From Davidsoniella eucalypti (taxonomy: Eukaryota; Ascomycota; Sordariomycetes; Microascales; Ceratocystidaceae), in assembly GCA_004009845.1 (NCBI GenBank), contig RMBW01000001.1:682001-746000 (forward strand): a stretch of 64,000 nt of DNA, in the 5' to 3' direction. The translations under genes were made by a program, and so were the position numbers. Positions 24,471 through 34,323 of the stretch are shown piece after piece (position 1 is the first letter of the stretch; every line of letters starts with the position of its first letter). The notes beneath the pieces are model-generated. The model did not search any database. It was given only the letters and a program-made list of their open reading frames with translations, and had not been told where the DNA came from.

Positions 24471-27461
24471 ATGTCGCAAAGCCACCCTAATGATCCGGAG
24501 CCGGGTGAGAGCAAGAATAGCGTGCCATCAGAGAAGCAGCCTGCCTTCTCCCACTCGCCGCCACCTCCGATTTTTCCGCCGCAGATCCCATCCACAGTCC
24601 CCTCTAGCACCCATCTATCGCCTATAAGTCCCATCCATCCTCATCCATATCCATACCACTCCGAATCTCATGCTTCTGGTCTACTACCTAGTATGGGCAT
24701 GCAGCCTTTGGCCCCGACTACTACTCAGCGCACCGAGGCCCTTGCCGTTCTTGAAGCCCGCAGGTCCCACGAAACCCGCTTGCATGACGAGCTGGAGTTG
24801 CTGCGCACTGAGCAGATTGTGTCTAGCCGTGAAAACGACTTGTACCGTGCCGGCTCCAAGATGCCGCTGCCAGACGACGATGATGCCCACTACAACCCCA
24901 ATGCGCAGGCTATCCTGACGCCCGATAAGCCTTTGCCGCAAATGGCACCAAACGTCGATGCGCCATTGTACAAGCTATGGGTTTGGCTCAAGAAGTTCCC
25001 CCGTATCTTTAGATACATCTTTTATGCCCTTCCGGGCGCCGCCCTCCTGCTCATTCCCGTGCTGCTCGGAAAGTACGCCTTCAAGCCGGGCGAGCATCCT
25101 GTTGGAGGCGATGGTGGCGTCTACGTTGAGTGGTTTGGAATCTGGCTAGAGATTATGTGGTGCTCTCTTTGGGTATCACGTATGTTGACGAGTCTCGTGC
25201 CCTTCTTATTCAAGAGTATTGCGTCCATGCTTGGGTCTATCAACTCCAAGAAATGGAAAGACATCGGACGTGATCTCGAGCTTCACAGTGCCCTCTTCCT
25301 ATGGATGTTAGCCATGTTGATCTCAACTAAGAACATTCTCAACAACCACCGCGTCCCGCTTGAATCTGATGACGATCCACAGGACCTGGACTGGATCAAA
25401 GTTGTCATGAAGGTCATTATCGCGATATTTGTGCTTTCTTGTATTAATCTTACCGAGAAGGTTTGCATTCAGTGGATCGCCGCGTCTTTCCATCAGAGGA
25501 CATATGCTGTGCGCATTGTGCAAAACAAGGACGACGTCTCGAAGCTTGTTCGACTATACGAGCACTCAAAGTCTCGTTTTCATCCCATGGACTCTATCTG
25601 GCAGCCTGTCAACGGAAGCCGCCCCAATAGTGCTGGGCATAAAACACCTCTGCGGACTATGCGTGTGAATGCGCGTGCCGCCTGGGACAAGATGGGCAAT
25701 GTTGCCGGACGTATTGGTAATGACTTTATGGGCCGCAAGATAAACGCTAACCATCCCGGCAAGGTCGTTAGCGAGCTTCTTCGCAACGCGCAGCATTCTC
25801 GTGCCCTTGCTCGCATCTTGTACCGCAGTCTCAAGGGTCTGCACATCAGCATGAATGGAAAGCCAGCAACTGTCGAGGGAGCCGGTACCGTGAACGAGGA
25901 AGACACCCAAGACTCCGACACCCCCAACAACCTCACCGAAAAGGTCAACAACCCCGACGAACCTCACACTTACGATGAAGAAGATCGCCTTGTGTTCTTG
26001 GAGGACTTCAAGGTCATCTTCGAGGACGAAGAAGAAGCCGAAGCTGCCTTTTCCCTTTTCGACAAGGACATGAACGGCGATATCTCCATGGAGGAATTCG
26101 AGGGTGTCTGCTACGAAATCCATCTTGAAAAAAAGGCCATTGCTGCATCCCTGAAGGATCTCGACTCTGTGATTAACAAACTTGACCGTGTTCTTTTTGG
26201 TATTGCATTCATCATCTCGGTTGTGGTGTTTGTGTCGATAATATCAAGCTCAACTGCGGCTGCCCTAACCTCGGCCGGAACGACTATCCTTGGTCTCAGT
26301 TGGCTTCTCCAAGCCACCACACAGGAGTTCCTGCAGTCTATCATCTTTGTGTTCGTGAAACATCCCTTTGACGTGGGTGACCGTGTCACCGTCTACGGTA
26401 ATTCTGGTTCAACCGGTCTCGGTGATGACTACTACGTCACTGAAATATCTCTATGGTACACCGAGTTCAAGAAGATGGAGGGTCACATTGTGCAGGCCCC
26501 CAACTCTATCCTTAACGAATTGTTCATTCTCAACCAACGCCGCAGTAACGCTCTTGCCGATGTTGTTAGTCTGCAGATTCGTTTCGGAACGACCCAGTTG
26601 CAGATCGAGCAACTCAAAGAGCGCATGCTAAAGTTTGTGGATGAAAATCGCCGTGATTACCAGTCGCGTATTCTCACTGAGATGCGCACACTGAACGACA
26701 TGTCATCGGCCACTCTCAACTTCATCTTCTTTCACAAGAGTAACTTCCAGAATGAGCTTCTCCGTCTAAGCCGTCACAACTTCTTCTTGACTGAGCTGAT
26801 GAAGCAGATGTGTGAAGTCGGCATCCAGCCTCCGTACAAGGCTCAGCCCGGTGGTAGCGCCGAGAACCCCGTATACTGGAAGCCCATCGAGACCCCGAAG
26901 CCGCCCCAAAGGTCGCCCTTCCCGCACGATGATGACGACTCCTCGCCTCACGGTAGCCGTCGTCGCCCCGATACCGAACACCGTACCGGTCCCAGTGCCC
27001 CTGACCACGATGCTAGCGACTTTGAGCGGTTTAGACGCCAGGCCGGCCTCGACCATGTCGCGCCAGACAACCGGTCTGGCTCTGAGCGTCTACCGACTCT
27101 ACGCCAACACGAGCCTTTTATGGACGATTTCCAAGATGTCTACTCGATGCGCAAGAACGAGCCACGCAACCGGTGGAACTCGGTACACCACGCCAACAAT
27201 CTCTCGCAGCTACGTCTACGCAAGGGTGCCACGTTGCCTACCGACGGCCATTCTCTAGCGCCTCAGGAAAGCCACCAGACAGGCTCGTTCAATCCACGTT
27301 CTAGTGTGGATCAAGGGTCCCTTAACGGCATCCGGCGTATGACTACTACTATGAGCAAAATGTCTACCACAAGCAAGAGATTCTGGCAGAGACCTCGGGC
27401 ACGTACACAATCTGGTAACAACAGACGGCCAGATATCAACCCAGATGGCAGCATTGTGTAA
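24471..27461 (+). CDS. MscS-family mechanosensitive channel with EF-hand (Msy1/Msy2-like), 996 aa
   Basis: A single exon encodes 996 aa. Residues 1-160 are a Pro/Ser-rich cytosolic tail. Hydrophobic helices lie at about 180-200, 220-257, 271-290 and 310-340. A canonical EF-hand loop DKDMNGDISMEE (531-542, all calcium ligands present) is followed by the pore-lining helix and the MscS beta domain (576-660). That core includes ATTQEFLQSIIFVFVKHPFDVGDRVTV and the QAPNSILNELFILNQRRS segment. The C-terminus from about 800 is polar and disordered. This order matches fission-yeast Msy1 and Msy2, ER channels that limit calcium influx and cell swelling after hypo-osmotic shock. ER or nuclear-envelope localisation is inferred from that family. 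The ATG at 24471 is the first in the frame. It has no nearby partner gene. Confidence 0.93.
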   Translation: MSQSHPNDPEPGESKNSVPSEKQPAFSHSPPPPIFPPQIPSTVPSSTHLSPISPIHPHPYPYHSESHASGLLPSMGMQPLAPTTTQRTEALAVLEARRSHETRLHDELELLRTEQIVSSRENDLYRAGSKMPLPDDDDAHYNPNAQAILTPDKPLPQMAPNVDAPLYKLWVWLKKFPRIFRYIFYALPGAALLLIPVLLGKYAFKPGEHPVGGDGGVYVEWFGIWLEIMWCSLWVSRMLTSLVPFLFKSIASMLGSINSKKWKDIGRDLELHSALFLWMLAMLISTKNILNNHRVPLESDDDPQDLDWIKVVMKVIIAIFVLSCINLTEKVCIQWIAASFHQRTYAVRIVQNKDDVSKLVRLYEHSKSRFHPMDSIWQPVNGSRPNSAGHKTPLRTMRVNARAAWDKMGNVAGRIGNDFMGRKINANHPGKVVSELLRNAQHSRALARILYRSLKGLHISMNGKPATVEGAGTVNEEDTQDSDTPNNLTEKVNNPDEPHTYDEEDRLVFLEDFKVIFEDEEEAEAAFSLFDKDMNGDISMEEFEGVCYEIHLEKKAIAASLKDLDSVINKLDRVLFGIAFIISVVVFVSIISSSTAAALTSAGTTILGLSWLLQATTQEFLQSIIFVFVKHPFDVGDRVTVYGNSGSTGLGDDYYVTEISLWYTEFKKMEGHIVQAPNSILNELFILNQRRSNALADVVSLQIRFGTTQLQIEQLKERMLKFVDENRRDYQSRILTEMRTLNDMSSATLNFIFFHKSNFQNELLRLSRHNFFLTELMKQMCEVGIQPPYKAQPGGSAENPVYWKPIETPKPPQRSPFPHDDDDSSPHGSRRRPDTEHRTGPSAPDHDASDFERFRRQAGLDHVAPDNRSGSERLPTLRQHEPFMDDFQDVYSMRKNEPRNRWNSVHHANNLSQLRLRKGATLPTDGHSLAPQESHQTGSFNPRSSVDQGSLNGIRRMTTTMSKMSTTSKRFWQRPRARTQSGNNRRPDINPDGSIV

Positions 27462-30400
27462 ACCAAAGGCAAAACAAAAAACAAAAAAAAGGACCAATAA
27501 TAATAACGCACATACATAATTCACCTCAATTCCCTTCCCTTTTTTACGTAAAAAAGTTGTTACAAGCAGCTATAATTTATATGGTATATATAAATCAGTG
27601 CTTACTTCGTTTTTTTTCTTATATCACCCTTTTTCACCTTGGATGACCACGCATTTTGGTCTCTCTTTATTTCACCTTCTTCTTTCTCATCTCTTTCACT
27701 TCTTCAGTGTCATTATTCTACATTACATCCAACTGTTTTTATGGTTAGATATCTTAGACTTTTCTTTTTTTATTTTCTTTTTTTATGATACCACTCTTAC
27801 GGTCATGAATTTATATTCTTTTCTATCTTCATTTTGTATCAAAAAAATCATCTTGTGCTTTGTATGTGTCTGTATATCAAATTTTGTGAAACATTTTTTA
27901 TCAGTAACAGGCTCTAATGCATGTTTATAAGTCAAAAAATTAGTGTAGAATTTCCATTGAAGGGACTATGATGTAAGACCGCTAGAGTCTTCAATTCTAA
28001 CCCTGGTTTACTATACCCTAGTAAATGCAGAACATGGCACGGCGTTTATAGAGATACATGTGTAGTTGTCAATGTCAATTAAGAAGAATTAACTAATCGT
28101 AATATTACAATCAAGCGTGATTTTCTATTTTGGAGATGGACTTGGAGGTTACCACCATACCGATTCTAAATTTCCAATCTAGGTTAATTTTACCATGCTT
28201 GGCCTAAGCGTAAGTAATAATGAAGACAATGGTAGGTAGCATTGTTATATAACCTTACTTACATACTTGCTCCAATTAAGTTAGTGCTAAATTATGCACA
28301 AGAGAAACAGTACCTTAGACTAGTCTAGCTGTCAATAGAACGTTCGGAACTTGAGTGAGACTTGCGTTTTTTCTTCTTCTTTTTTTCTTTTTCAAATGAC
28401 AGCTGTTAAGACGGATGCTGATGGTATAATCCACCGTGCTTATTGAACAGTATAGAAATGGAGGGGTACAAGTCGAATACGACGCTGACTTGACTTATCA
28501 ATATCTAATTAGGTAGTTAGTTTAATGAATGAAATTGGTATTGGTTGACGTTCTTCAAAATACAACTGTGACGAAAAACTTCATATCCAACATAACGATC
28601 AACAAGGATGTCTGTTTTTATCACATGCAAACCAAGCTCTCATCTGCGTATTCGTGACGAAGACTTCTTGTCATCAAGTATTCGTAATGTCTCTTCTACC
28701 AGCTTCAATTCGATTTCTGTCACATCTCGAGTTTACTGATTGTTCTCATTGTTCAAACATGACTGGTTACTGCAAGCCGGTCTCTTGATTCCCTAGGCAA
28801 CATCAAAGTATTTTTGTCGGGGAATCTCAGCACATTTTTGTGTGTGCCAAGAAACAAGGTATTCCTCTCTTTCTACCCTTGCCCCTTTCGAAAAGCTCGC
28901 TTAAGGCTTCATTGCTTGTGGTTTAGTTTCGGTGCCGATAGAATGAGGATCGTAAAGTTGGCCTCTTGATTTTTTGTCTATTTTCTTCTTCCTTTTTTGC
29001 CATTCTCCTCCTTGTGACCTCCTCCCTCTTGGTTGGCCTATCTATATATATTTGTGCCTGTAACCGTGTTGTTATCACTACGCTCTCGCTAAGATATCTC
29101 TTGCGGCGCTTAGCCTGCATGCATGATGTAGGTTTCTGTATTAATGGTTTAGTTGCATGACATGTAAGTTGATAAATAAACAATACAGCTAGAATATGGC
29201 ATCGAGGCTTCCATTCAGCTTAATGGATCTTTCTCACTGTTTCTTTAGCTTATGTTGTTCTTCAAGAGAATCACCCCATGTCTGGCTTCCCCTATTCCCC
29301 TGTTCCTTGTTAATCGACCTATGCCATGCCATATGGGCGTTCATTGTTTGCTAGTAGAGGCACCCTTAAGCCCACCAACCGTCCAGTCTAATGGAATCTT
29401 CCATACTCTTAGCACTTCGTGATTAATACGTACTAAACATACTTGCTACTTATTGTTGCCATTTGTCTTGACCATCCTGCCGTCAGTTCCAACCTGACAT
29501 TCTTGAAACCTCTTAAACCTATTCAAGAACATTTGCCGTTCTTAATTGAATTGGGAAATATTCTAGCTACCAGAACTTCATGTACGAATCATGGCACAAA
29601 TAAAGAATAGTTTTCTTGGAATTACGACGGGTAATACGCAAGTGAGATCATCAATAAATAGCCCGTCCGATCGGATCTTTTTTTTTTTCATCCCCGGCCT
29701 CTTTTATATTCATAAAAATTCCTGGGGCCGGCCTTCTTTTGTTGTCTCCAAAGCTGTCTTTTAATTGTACCTTTTCCGCCTTCTTCTATTCTTCTTCTTT
29801 TCTTCTTCTCTTTCTTCTTCTTTCGAGTTTTGTGTTCATCGGCCCTGTTGCTTAAGAACTCAATTTACCATGATGATCGTGTCCTCAATTTAGAGGCACT
29901 CTTCTGTTCTCTCATAACATTTTACGGCCTTTTAGCGATATCGACTTCCTTTGCATTAGCATCGGCGTTTGATTGTTTTCCTGTTGTTTTGTTTCTAGAC
30001 CTATACTCCTGCCGTCATCGGCATCGATCTTCATATATTCATTACCTAGCGTTGCGTTATATCCCTCTTGCTCGTCAGCGTCATATCCAGCTCTTCCAGA
30101 CTCTGCATAGCTGGCTACCAGCAAAACCCGTTGTTAGCCAGCATCAATATCAAAATCCCCCACAAAAAACTTCTACTGTCTGGCAGTTTCTCCAGTTCCT
30201 TCAACCTTGGCGCGCAAAAAATTCTATCTGTTGTGTCTAGACCATTGTGTCTGTGCTATTCTGCCACTTTGTTCTCTTTTTATATTGCAAAAGATTTCAG
30301 TGTGCTTTAGGCCTTTTCTTCGCCTACTGGTGCTGGGATCTCGGTAATAACGCAGATTTTTGTCGTCGGGACACCCGATCAGCACTGCGTGTTCTGCGCC

Positions 30401-30575
30401 ATCTGCAATATCACATTGCTCAACTGATGCTTTCTTCACTGACGTTTGGCTAGCAGTGTTTCTTGTCAAAGCTCAGTTTTCCTGTCTAGTTGAGACTAGA
30501 GCAAGTTTGTAGGGGAAGAAAAGTTCAACTTGGGTTATTTCAGCTCCTTACTTTGTCTAAAGTGCAGTCTAAAAT
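27462..30575. other. Intergenic; distal part is promoter/leader of the Q-rich/NDK locus
   Basis: AT-rich, with T-rich tracts directly after the channel gene (27540-27930) in which a 110-codon frame is a composition artefact. No gene is supported to about 29700. A pyrimidine tract at about 29765-29825 (repeated CTTCTT) resembles a fungal core promoter or leader for the transcript that enters the Gln-rich ORF at 30576. The intervening 750 bases contain short frames (29830-30240, 30247-30453) that I take as leader sequence or leader introns. Confidence 0.45.
29765..29825 (+). promoter_or_regulatory. Pyrimidine tract, candidate upstream promoter for the long NDK transcript
   Basis: The sequence is dominated by CTTCTT repeats, as commonly seen around transcription starts of fungal genes. 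A second tract of the same kind (CCTCCTCCTCTTCCTC, about 31616-31652) lies 100 bp before the conventional NDK ATG. Two such tracts would fit two transcript starts. No TATA box was identified for either. Confidence 0.3.
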
Positions 30576-31778
30576 ATGGATCCACGCCACACTACAGAAC
30601 ATCGTCAACCATTCAATGATGGTCGGCGACAGGACCAACCGCCACAGCAGCAGCATCAGCAGCAAAGGCAAAAGCAACCATCTCAACCGCAGCAACGCCC
30701 ACAAACGGGACAGGATGGGCGCTATCAACAGCAACGCTCGCCGCACACGCAGCAAAAGCACCAGCCGCAGCATCACCACCAACAATATCACCCGCAAATG
30801 CCTTACCCCCAACAAGGCAGCGGTGGGTTGAGTGCGCCCATTCTGCTGCTGCTATTCGTATCAATCGCCGTGTATGTGGCGTTAGTGCCTTTCGGCGGCG
30901 CTCCGCCCCTACCTCCGGTGCAACCGCAGCAACCGCAGCAACAGCATCTACAACAGGTAAACATGCTCCATATGCCCCAACCAGCCATGAGCCATTATGA
31001 AGGGATTGCTGTGGGAGTAGCCGGTGCTCCGGAACGCGGAATGCCAGCAATGCAGCAACCGCAGCAGAAATTACAGCAGCATCAGTATAAAGTAGAGTAT
31101 GGCCTGTATAAACAGCAAGCACCACATGTTCACCATGTCCAGGAGCAGGCTCCGGTTGCTGCCGCGCAAGCTCAAGGCCACTCTATACTACCCCATGTGC
31201 ATGTACAAGCCCAACAAAACCTACAGGCCGAGCCGCTTCCCCATGATCCGGCATATGAGGCTGTAGCTCCGGTGCAAGCCGCGCAAGCCATAGGCCATGG
31301 ACACAGCAGGAACAATAACAACCAGCATGACCAAGCCCATCAAGACCATTCAGTGCATAGTAGCAAAGCGGACGAATCGCTGATTCTTGTGCAGCCCCAG
31401 ATCCACCCGTTACCGCAGCAAGATATCTTCCAGCAACAGCAACAACAAGGAGGGATTCCAACAGTCATCGTAGGAGACAGAGTTGGTGCTGTAGCGCCCG
31501 ACCATTTGCAGGCGATTCCAGCGCCTCAGAACCCGCCCCACTCTGGCCAGCAGCCCCATCAGCAGCCTCAGCAGTACCACCAGGAGCCGAAGGGCCAGCA
31601 ATATAGTGGCCCTGATCCTCCTCCTCTTCCTCTTGTTTCTCTTCCTCCCCCTTCCATTTTTCAAAACCTCCAGGAAACAATCATCAGTTCCCTAACCGTC
31701 ACCGTTACTGAACAAATCCCCATTCCAACCTACGAACCTCGTCCTCTATCCGAAATGGCTTCTACCGAGCAGACGTAA
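30576..31778 (+). CDS. Gln-rich ORF with membrane segment, in frame with NDK exon 1
   Basis: This open frame runs from the ATG at 30576 through 393 codons into the NDK start codon at 31755 and ends in the first NDK intron. It is very rich in Gln, His and Pro (CAG/CAA runs). One predicted transmembrane helix lies at residues about 86-106 (SAPILLLLFVSIAVYVALVPF). There is no signal peptide before that helix and no known domain. Either it is an N-terminal extension producing a membrane-bound NDK of 547 aa, or it is a separate gene whose true 3' end uses an intron I could not place. CAG|GTAAAC at 30954 is one possible donor. It could also be a leader that happens to be open. The frame continuity over 1.2 kb favours translation; I cannot choose among these. 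Confidence 0.5.
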   Translation: MDPRHTTEHRQPFNDGRRQDQPPQQQHQQQRQKQPSQPQQRPQTGQDGRYQQQRSPHTQQKHQPQHHHQQYHPQMPYPQQGSGGLSAPILLLLFVSIAVYVALVPFGGAPPLPPVQPQQPQQQHLQQVNMLHMPQPAMSHYEGIAVGVAGAPERGMPAMQQPQQKLQQHQYKVEYGLYKQQAPHVHHVQEQAPVAAAQAQGHSILPHVHVQAQQNLQAEPLPHDPAYEAVAPVQAAQAIGHGHSRNNNNQHDQAHQDHSVHSSKADESLILVQPQIHPLPQQDIFQQQQQQGGIPTVIVGDRVGAVAPDHLQAIPAPQNPPHSGQQPHQQPQQYHQEPKGQQYSGPDPPPLPLVSLPPPSIFQNLQETIISSLTVTVTEQIPIPTYEPRPLSEMASTEQT

Positions 31779-32925
31779 GTCCAATTCACTTCTCCCACCG
31801 CCTGCACAATACTCTGCCCTCTGTCATGCTTTGTTGATGTAGCTCCGCAACCCCGCGATGTCTACATAAACACCGCCAATTGCTTCCTAGCCTTAAGTCA
31901 ATGCATCAGCCTGGCTCTTTGCCAAGACTCTCTGTCTTGCACTTTATCACGATGCCTTGGCTTTGGCATGCAATTGCTATTGCTGCTATAGGCTCATGTT
32001 ACCCTTCCTGTTATTAAACAAGGCATGGCGGGGTAGCTATTATATACCCAGAGACCCTTTTGCCACTCTAATAACAATGCATATACTAACAACACTACAA
32101 CAGCTTCATTGCTATCAAGCCTGATGGCGTCCAGGTACGGTTTCTATGTCTTCTCAACAACCAGAAGAGCTTTCCTATGACTTCCGTAAAATAAAGAATT
32201 TTACAGGATTCCATGGAATTCTTCGGCCTTCCTCAAAAACCTTCTCTCCTGCTCCATGCTCCGTTTCCCCACAAACACCCGTGTGGATAACCGCGGTCTA
32301 ACATGATTACTTTCACTCTATAGCGTGGCCTGATTGGCCCCATCATCTCCCGCTTCGAGTCCCGTGGGTAAGTTGTCAACCGCCTGACTGTGATAGTTCT
32401 TGTAACAATTGTCTAATATACTGACCTCCTCTGTAGCTTCAAGCTCGCTGCCATCAAGCTGGTCACCCCCGGCAAGGCCCACCTGGAGCAGCACTACTCC
32501 GACCTGGCTGGCAAGTCCTTCTTCAAGGGCCTGATCGAGTGTAAGTTCTTTTTTACATATCCGAATATAAAACACAATACTAATCTTCATCTAGACATGA
32601 ACTCTGGTCCCATCTGCGCCATGGTCTGGGAGGGCCGTGATGCCGTCAAGACCGGCCGTAGTAAGTTTTCTTCAATACATCACAACCACATTTGAGCATT
32701 TCAACTAACGAGAGTTCTTCAATAGCCATTCTGGGTGCCACCAACCCCCTGGCTTCCGCCCCCGGCACCATCCGTGGTGACTACGCCATCGATGTCGGTC
32801 GCAACGTCTGCCACGGCTCCGACTCCGTCGAGAACGCCCAGAAGGAGATTGCTCTGTGGTTCAAGGAGGGTGACGTCATCTCCTGGAAGAGCTCTCAGTT
32901 CGACTGGGTCTACGAGAAGCCTTAG
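31755..32925 (+). CDS. ndk1: Nucleoside diphosphate kinase (six exons, 154 aa)
   Basis: Exons are 31755-31774, 32104-32134, 32324-32367, 32437-32540, 32595-32660 and 32726-32925. Every intron has GT...AG ends, the phases agree, and the spliced length is exactly 155 codons. The product is a full-length NDK. MASTEQTFIAIKPDGVQRGL carries K12, and the catalytic phosphohistidine is H118 in NVCHGSDS. The usual end is SQFDWVYEKP. The enzyme transfers gamma-phosphate from ATP to NDPs through phospho-His118, balancing nucleotide pools, and forms hexamers; in filamentous fungi it also influences light and stress signalling. The many short exons, with a first exon of only 20 bases, suit a conserved, highly expressed gene. 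The start was chosen by alignment to the family. The upstream frame is open, so a longer isoform is possible. Confidence 0.95.
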
Positions 32926-33143
32926 ATGTATTCTTTCAAAAGGATATGCGGCTAGGCTCCTTCGCTCCGTCTTGTGATAGCCTTCTTGGATTTTCACAAG
33001 TCGGAACGACGATGACATTAACGAACATTAAATGAATATAACATACACATACTTTTCGTGTCAACTCCTTGTGTTCCTTGCCACCCATTGTGTACTTGTC
33101 TGATAACTTGATTACGTGTCTTTTGTGTGATCGTTAGAAGTCG

Positions 33144-33794
33144 TTATGGCTTTGGCTTTGAGCTGCCCGACCGGACGACGTTACCTATGCGTACCATTAT
33201 ATTGGCAAACCATGGAGTTGCCAACGCCGATAAATATATACGAACGGGAAGCAAGGCCTTTGTGAGGGCATAGGCCAGCGCGACATGCGAAAGAAGCTTA
33301 TATCTATTCTTTGAATCTTCGCTCATATCGCTCACCGCATCACCATCAGCGCTACCCTCCCAAGCTAAGCGACCGACGACTTTCCCATCTGCATCCAGTT
33401 CGAAACCAAACCATTGTTTTTTAGCAAAGTAGCGACCGAATTTGTCGAAGCCCTGGGCGAAAGCATTGGCCATATAAGTATTAACGGCTTGCACAGGCTG
33501 GGGGTCTGTCCATTGGAGGCCAGCCGTGATGCCGACGAGCGGGATAATGGCAGTGAGTTCGTGTAGTATGAGAAATGAGACAGTCGATGTTACGGGCCGC
33601 GAGGACATGCTTTTGACAAAAGGGATGCGGCGCCATCGTGGAAGGTTTGTTGCTGATGTTGTTGTGGTAGTGGTTGTGCTGGGTGTAGATGGCTTCGTGT
33701 TTGGTGGACGTGGTGTTGATGCTGAATGGCGAATGTTGGATGGGACTCGAAGACGACCCATGCGTCGGTGTAGAGGCGTAAGCAGAGAAAACAT
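33144..33794 (-). CDS. Mitochondrial DUF1279/FAM210-like inner-membrane protein, 216 aa
   Basis: Single exon from the ATG at 33794. The first ~55 residues are rich in Arg, Ser and Thr and almost free of acidic residues, as in a mitochondrial presequence (LLTPLHRRMGRLRVPSNIRH). A helix at about 70-92 (TSTVSFLILHELTAIIPLVG) opens the DUF1279 region. It continues with FDKFGRYFAKKQW and ends with an amphipathic stretch (HVALAYALTKALLPVRIYLS). Fungal members are single-pass mitochondrial proteins; the animal FAM210A/B relatives are linked to mitochondrial translation. Assignment rests on the layout and these motifs, not on a search. Its 3' end lies about 220 bp from that of the convergent NDK gene. 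Confidence 0.72.
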   Translation of the reverse strand: MFSLLTPLHRRMGRLRVPSNIRHSASTPRPPNTKPSTPSTTTTTTTSATNLPRWRRIPFVKSMSSRPVTSTVSFLILHELTAIIPLVGITAGLQWTDPQPVQAVNTYMANAFAQGFDKFGRYFAKKQWFGFELDADGKVVGRLAWEGSADGDAVSDMSEDSKNRYKLLSHVALAYALTKALLPVRIYLSALATPWFANIMVRIGNVVRSGSSKPKP

Positions 33795-34106
33795 ATCTTA
33801 ATTGTTACAATAAGAAGGAAGGCGCAATATGTTGGTTTAGATGCTGGTTCTAGAATATAAGTGTATTAAGAAGCCTGCCGGCGTGACGATAGGAATCATC
33901 AAGCTTATTTCACAACCTTGGGTATCATTATAACCCTAATAGATGGTAACAAACCTTGTATCCACTCTTTCATCCCTTTTTCACTTGCAAGAAAATCCTA
34001 CCGTTATTATGATATCTATCTAAATTACTAAGGTTACATATGTATACGACACTGAGTTTCTTACCAAGCAGATCAACGTTCTTTCACTCGACAACTCTCT
34101 AGATAA
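33795..34106. other. Short intergenic interval
   Basis: Holds the promoter of the minus-strand FAM210-like gene; AT-rich. No gene or RNA recognised before the retroelement tail that starts at 34107. Confidence 0.5.
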
Positions 34107-34194
34107 ATTTGATTTGATTATATTTAGCCTACCTAAATCTCTAAATCGAAGGTCATACGAAGCCGGGTTGGGCAAAAAAAAAAAAAAAAAAAAA
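34107..34194 (-). mobile_element. 3' end of the tRNA-associated retroelement family, with T tract
   Basis: Read on the minus strand, a run of 21 T (34194-34174) is followed by a block matching the element at 4083-4837. It shares CCGGC, TCGTATGA, GATTTAGGTAG and TAAATATAATCAAATCAAAT in order, with a few substitutions and a short insertion. The AATCA tail ends at about 34107. No target-site duplication could be found and the 5' limit is uncertain; weak similarity may continue toward 34240. The copy is immediately upstream of the tRNA-Arg gene, with the element's 5' side facing the tRNA, the same polarity as at the tRNA-Glu locus. Confidence 0.7.
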
Positions 34195-34251
34195 CCTCCG
34201 CCAACTTTCCTACTTAGTACCACCAAAATGCAAAAACATCAAGAAATACCC

Positions 34252-34323
34252 GCTCCCCTAGCCCAATGGTAGGGCGTCAGACTTCTAATCTGAAGGTTGC
34301 GGGTTCGAGTCCCGCGGGGAGTT
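34252..34323 (+). tRNA. tRNA-Arg (anticodon TCT)
   Basis: A complete intron-less cloverleaf. Acceptor GCTCCCC (34252-34258) pairs with GGGGAGT (34316-34322; first pair G-U), and the discriminator is T. Anticodon stem TCAGA/TCTGA encloses loop CTTCTAA, so the anticodon is TCT (34284-34286), reading AGA. T arm GCGGG-TTCGAGT-CCCGC is perfect. CCA is not encoded. A retroelement tail lies 58 bp upstream. Confidence 0.95.

Noticed and set aside
30613..31461. Antisense frames (170 and 92 codons) across the Gln-rich ORF
   Set aside because: CAG/CAA repeats leave the reverse strand open as Leu/Val/Ala codons; the plus frame continues into NDK and is the better candidate.
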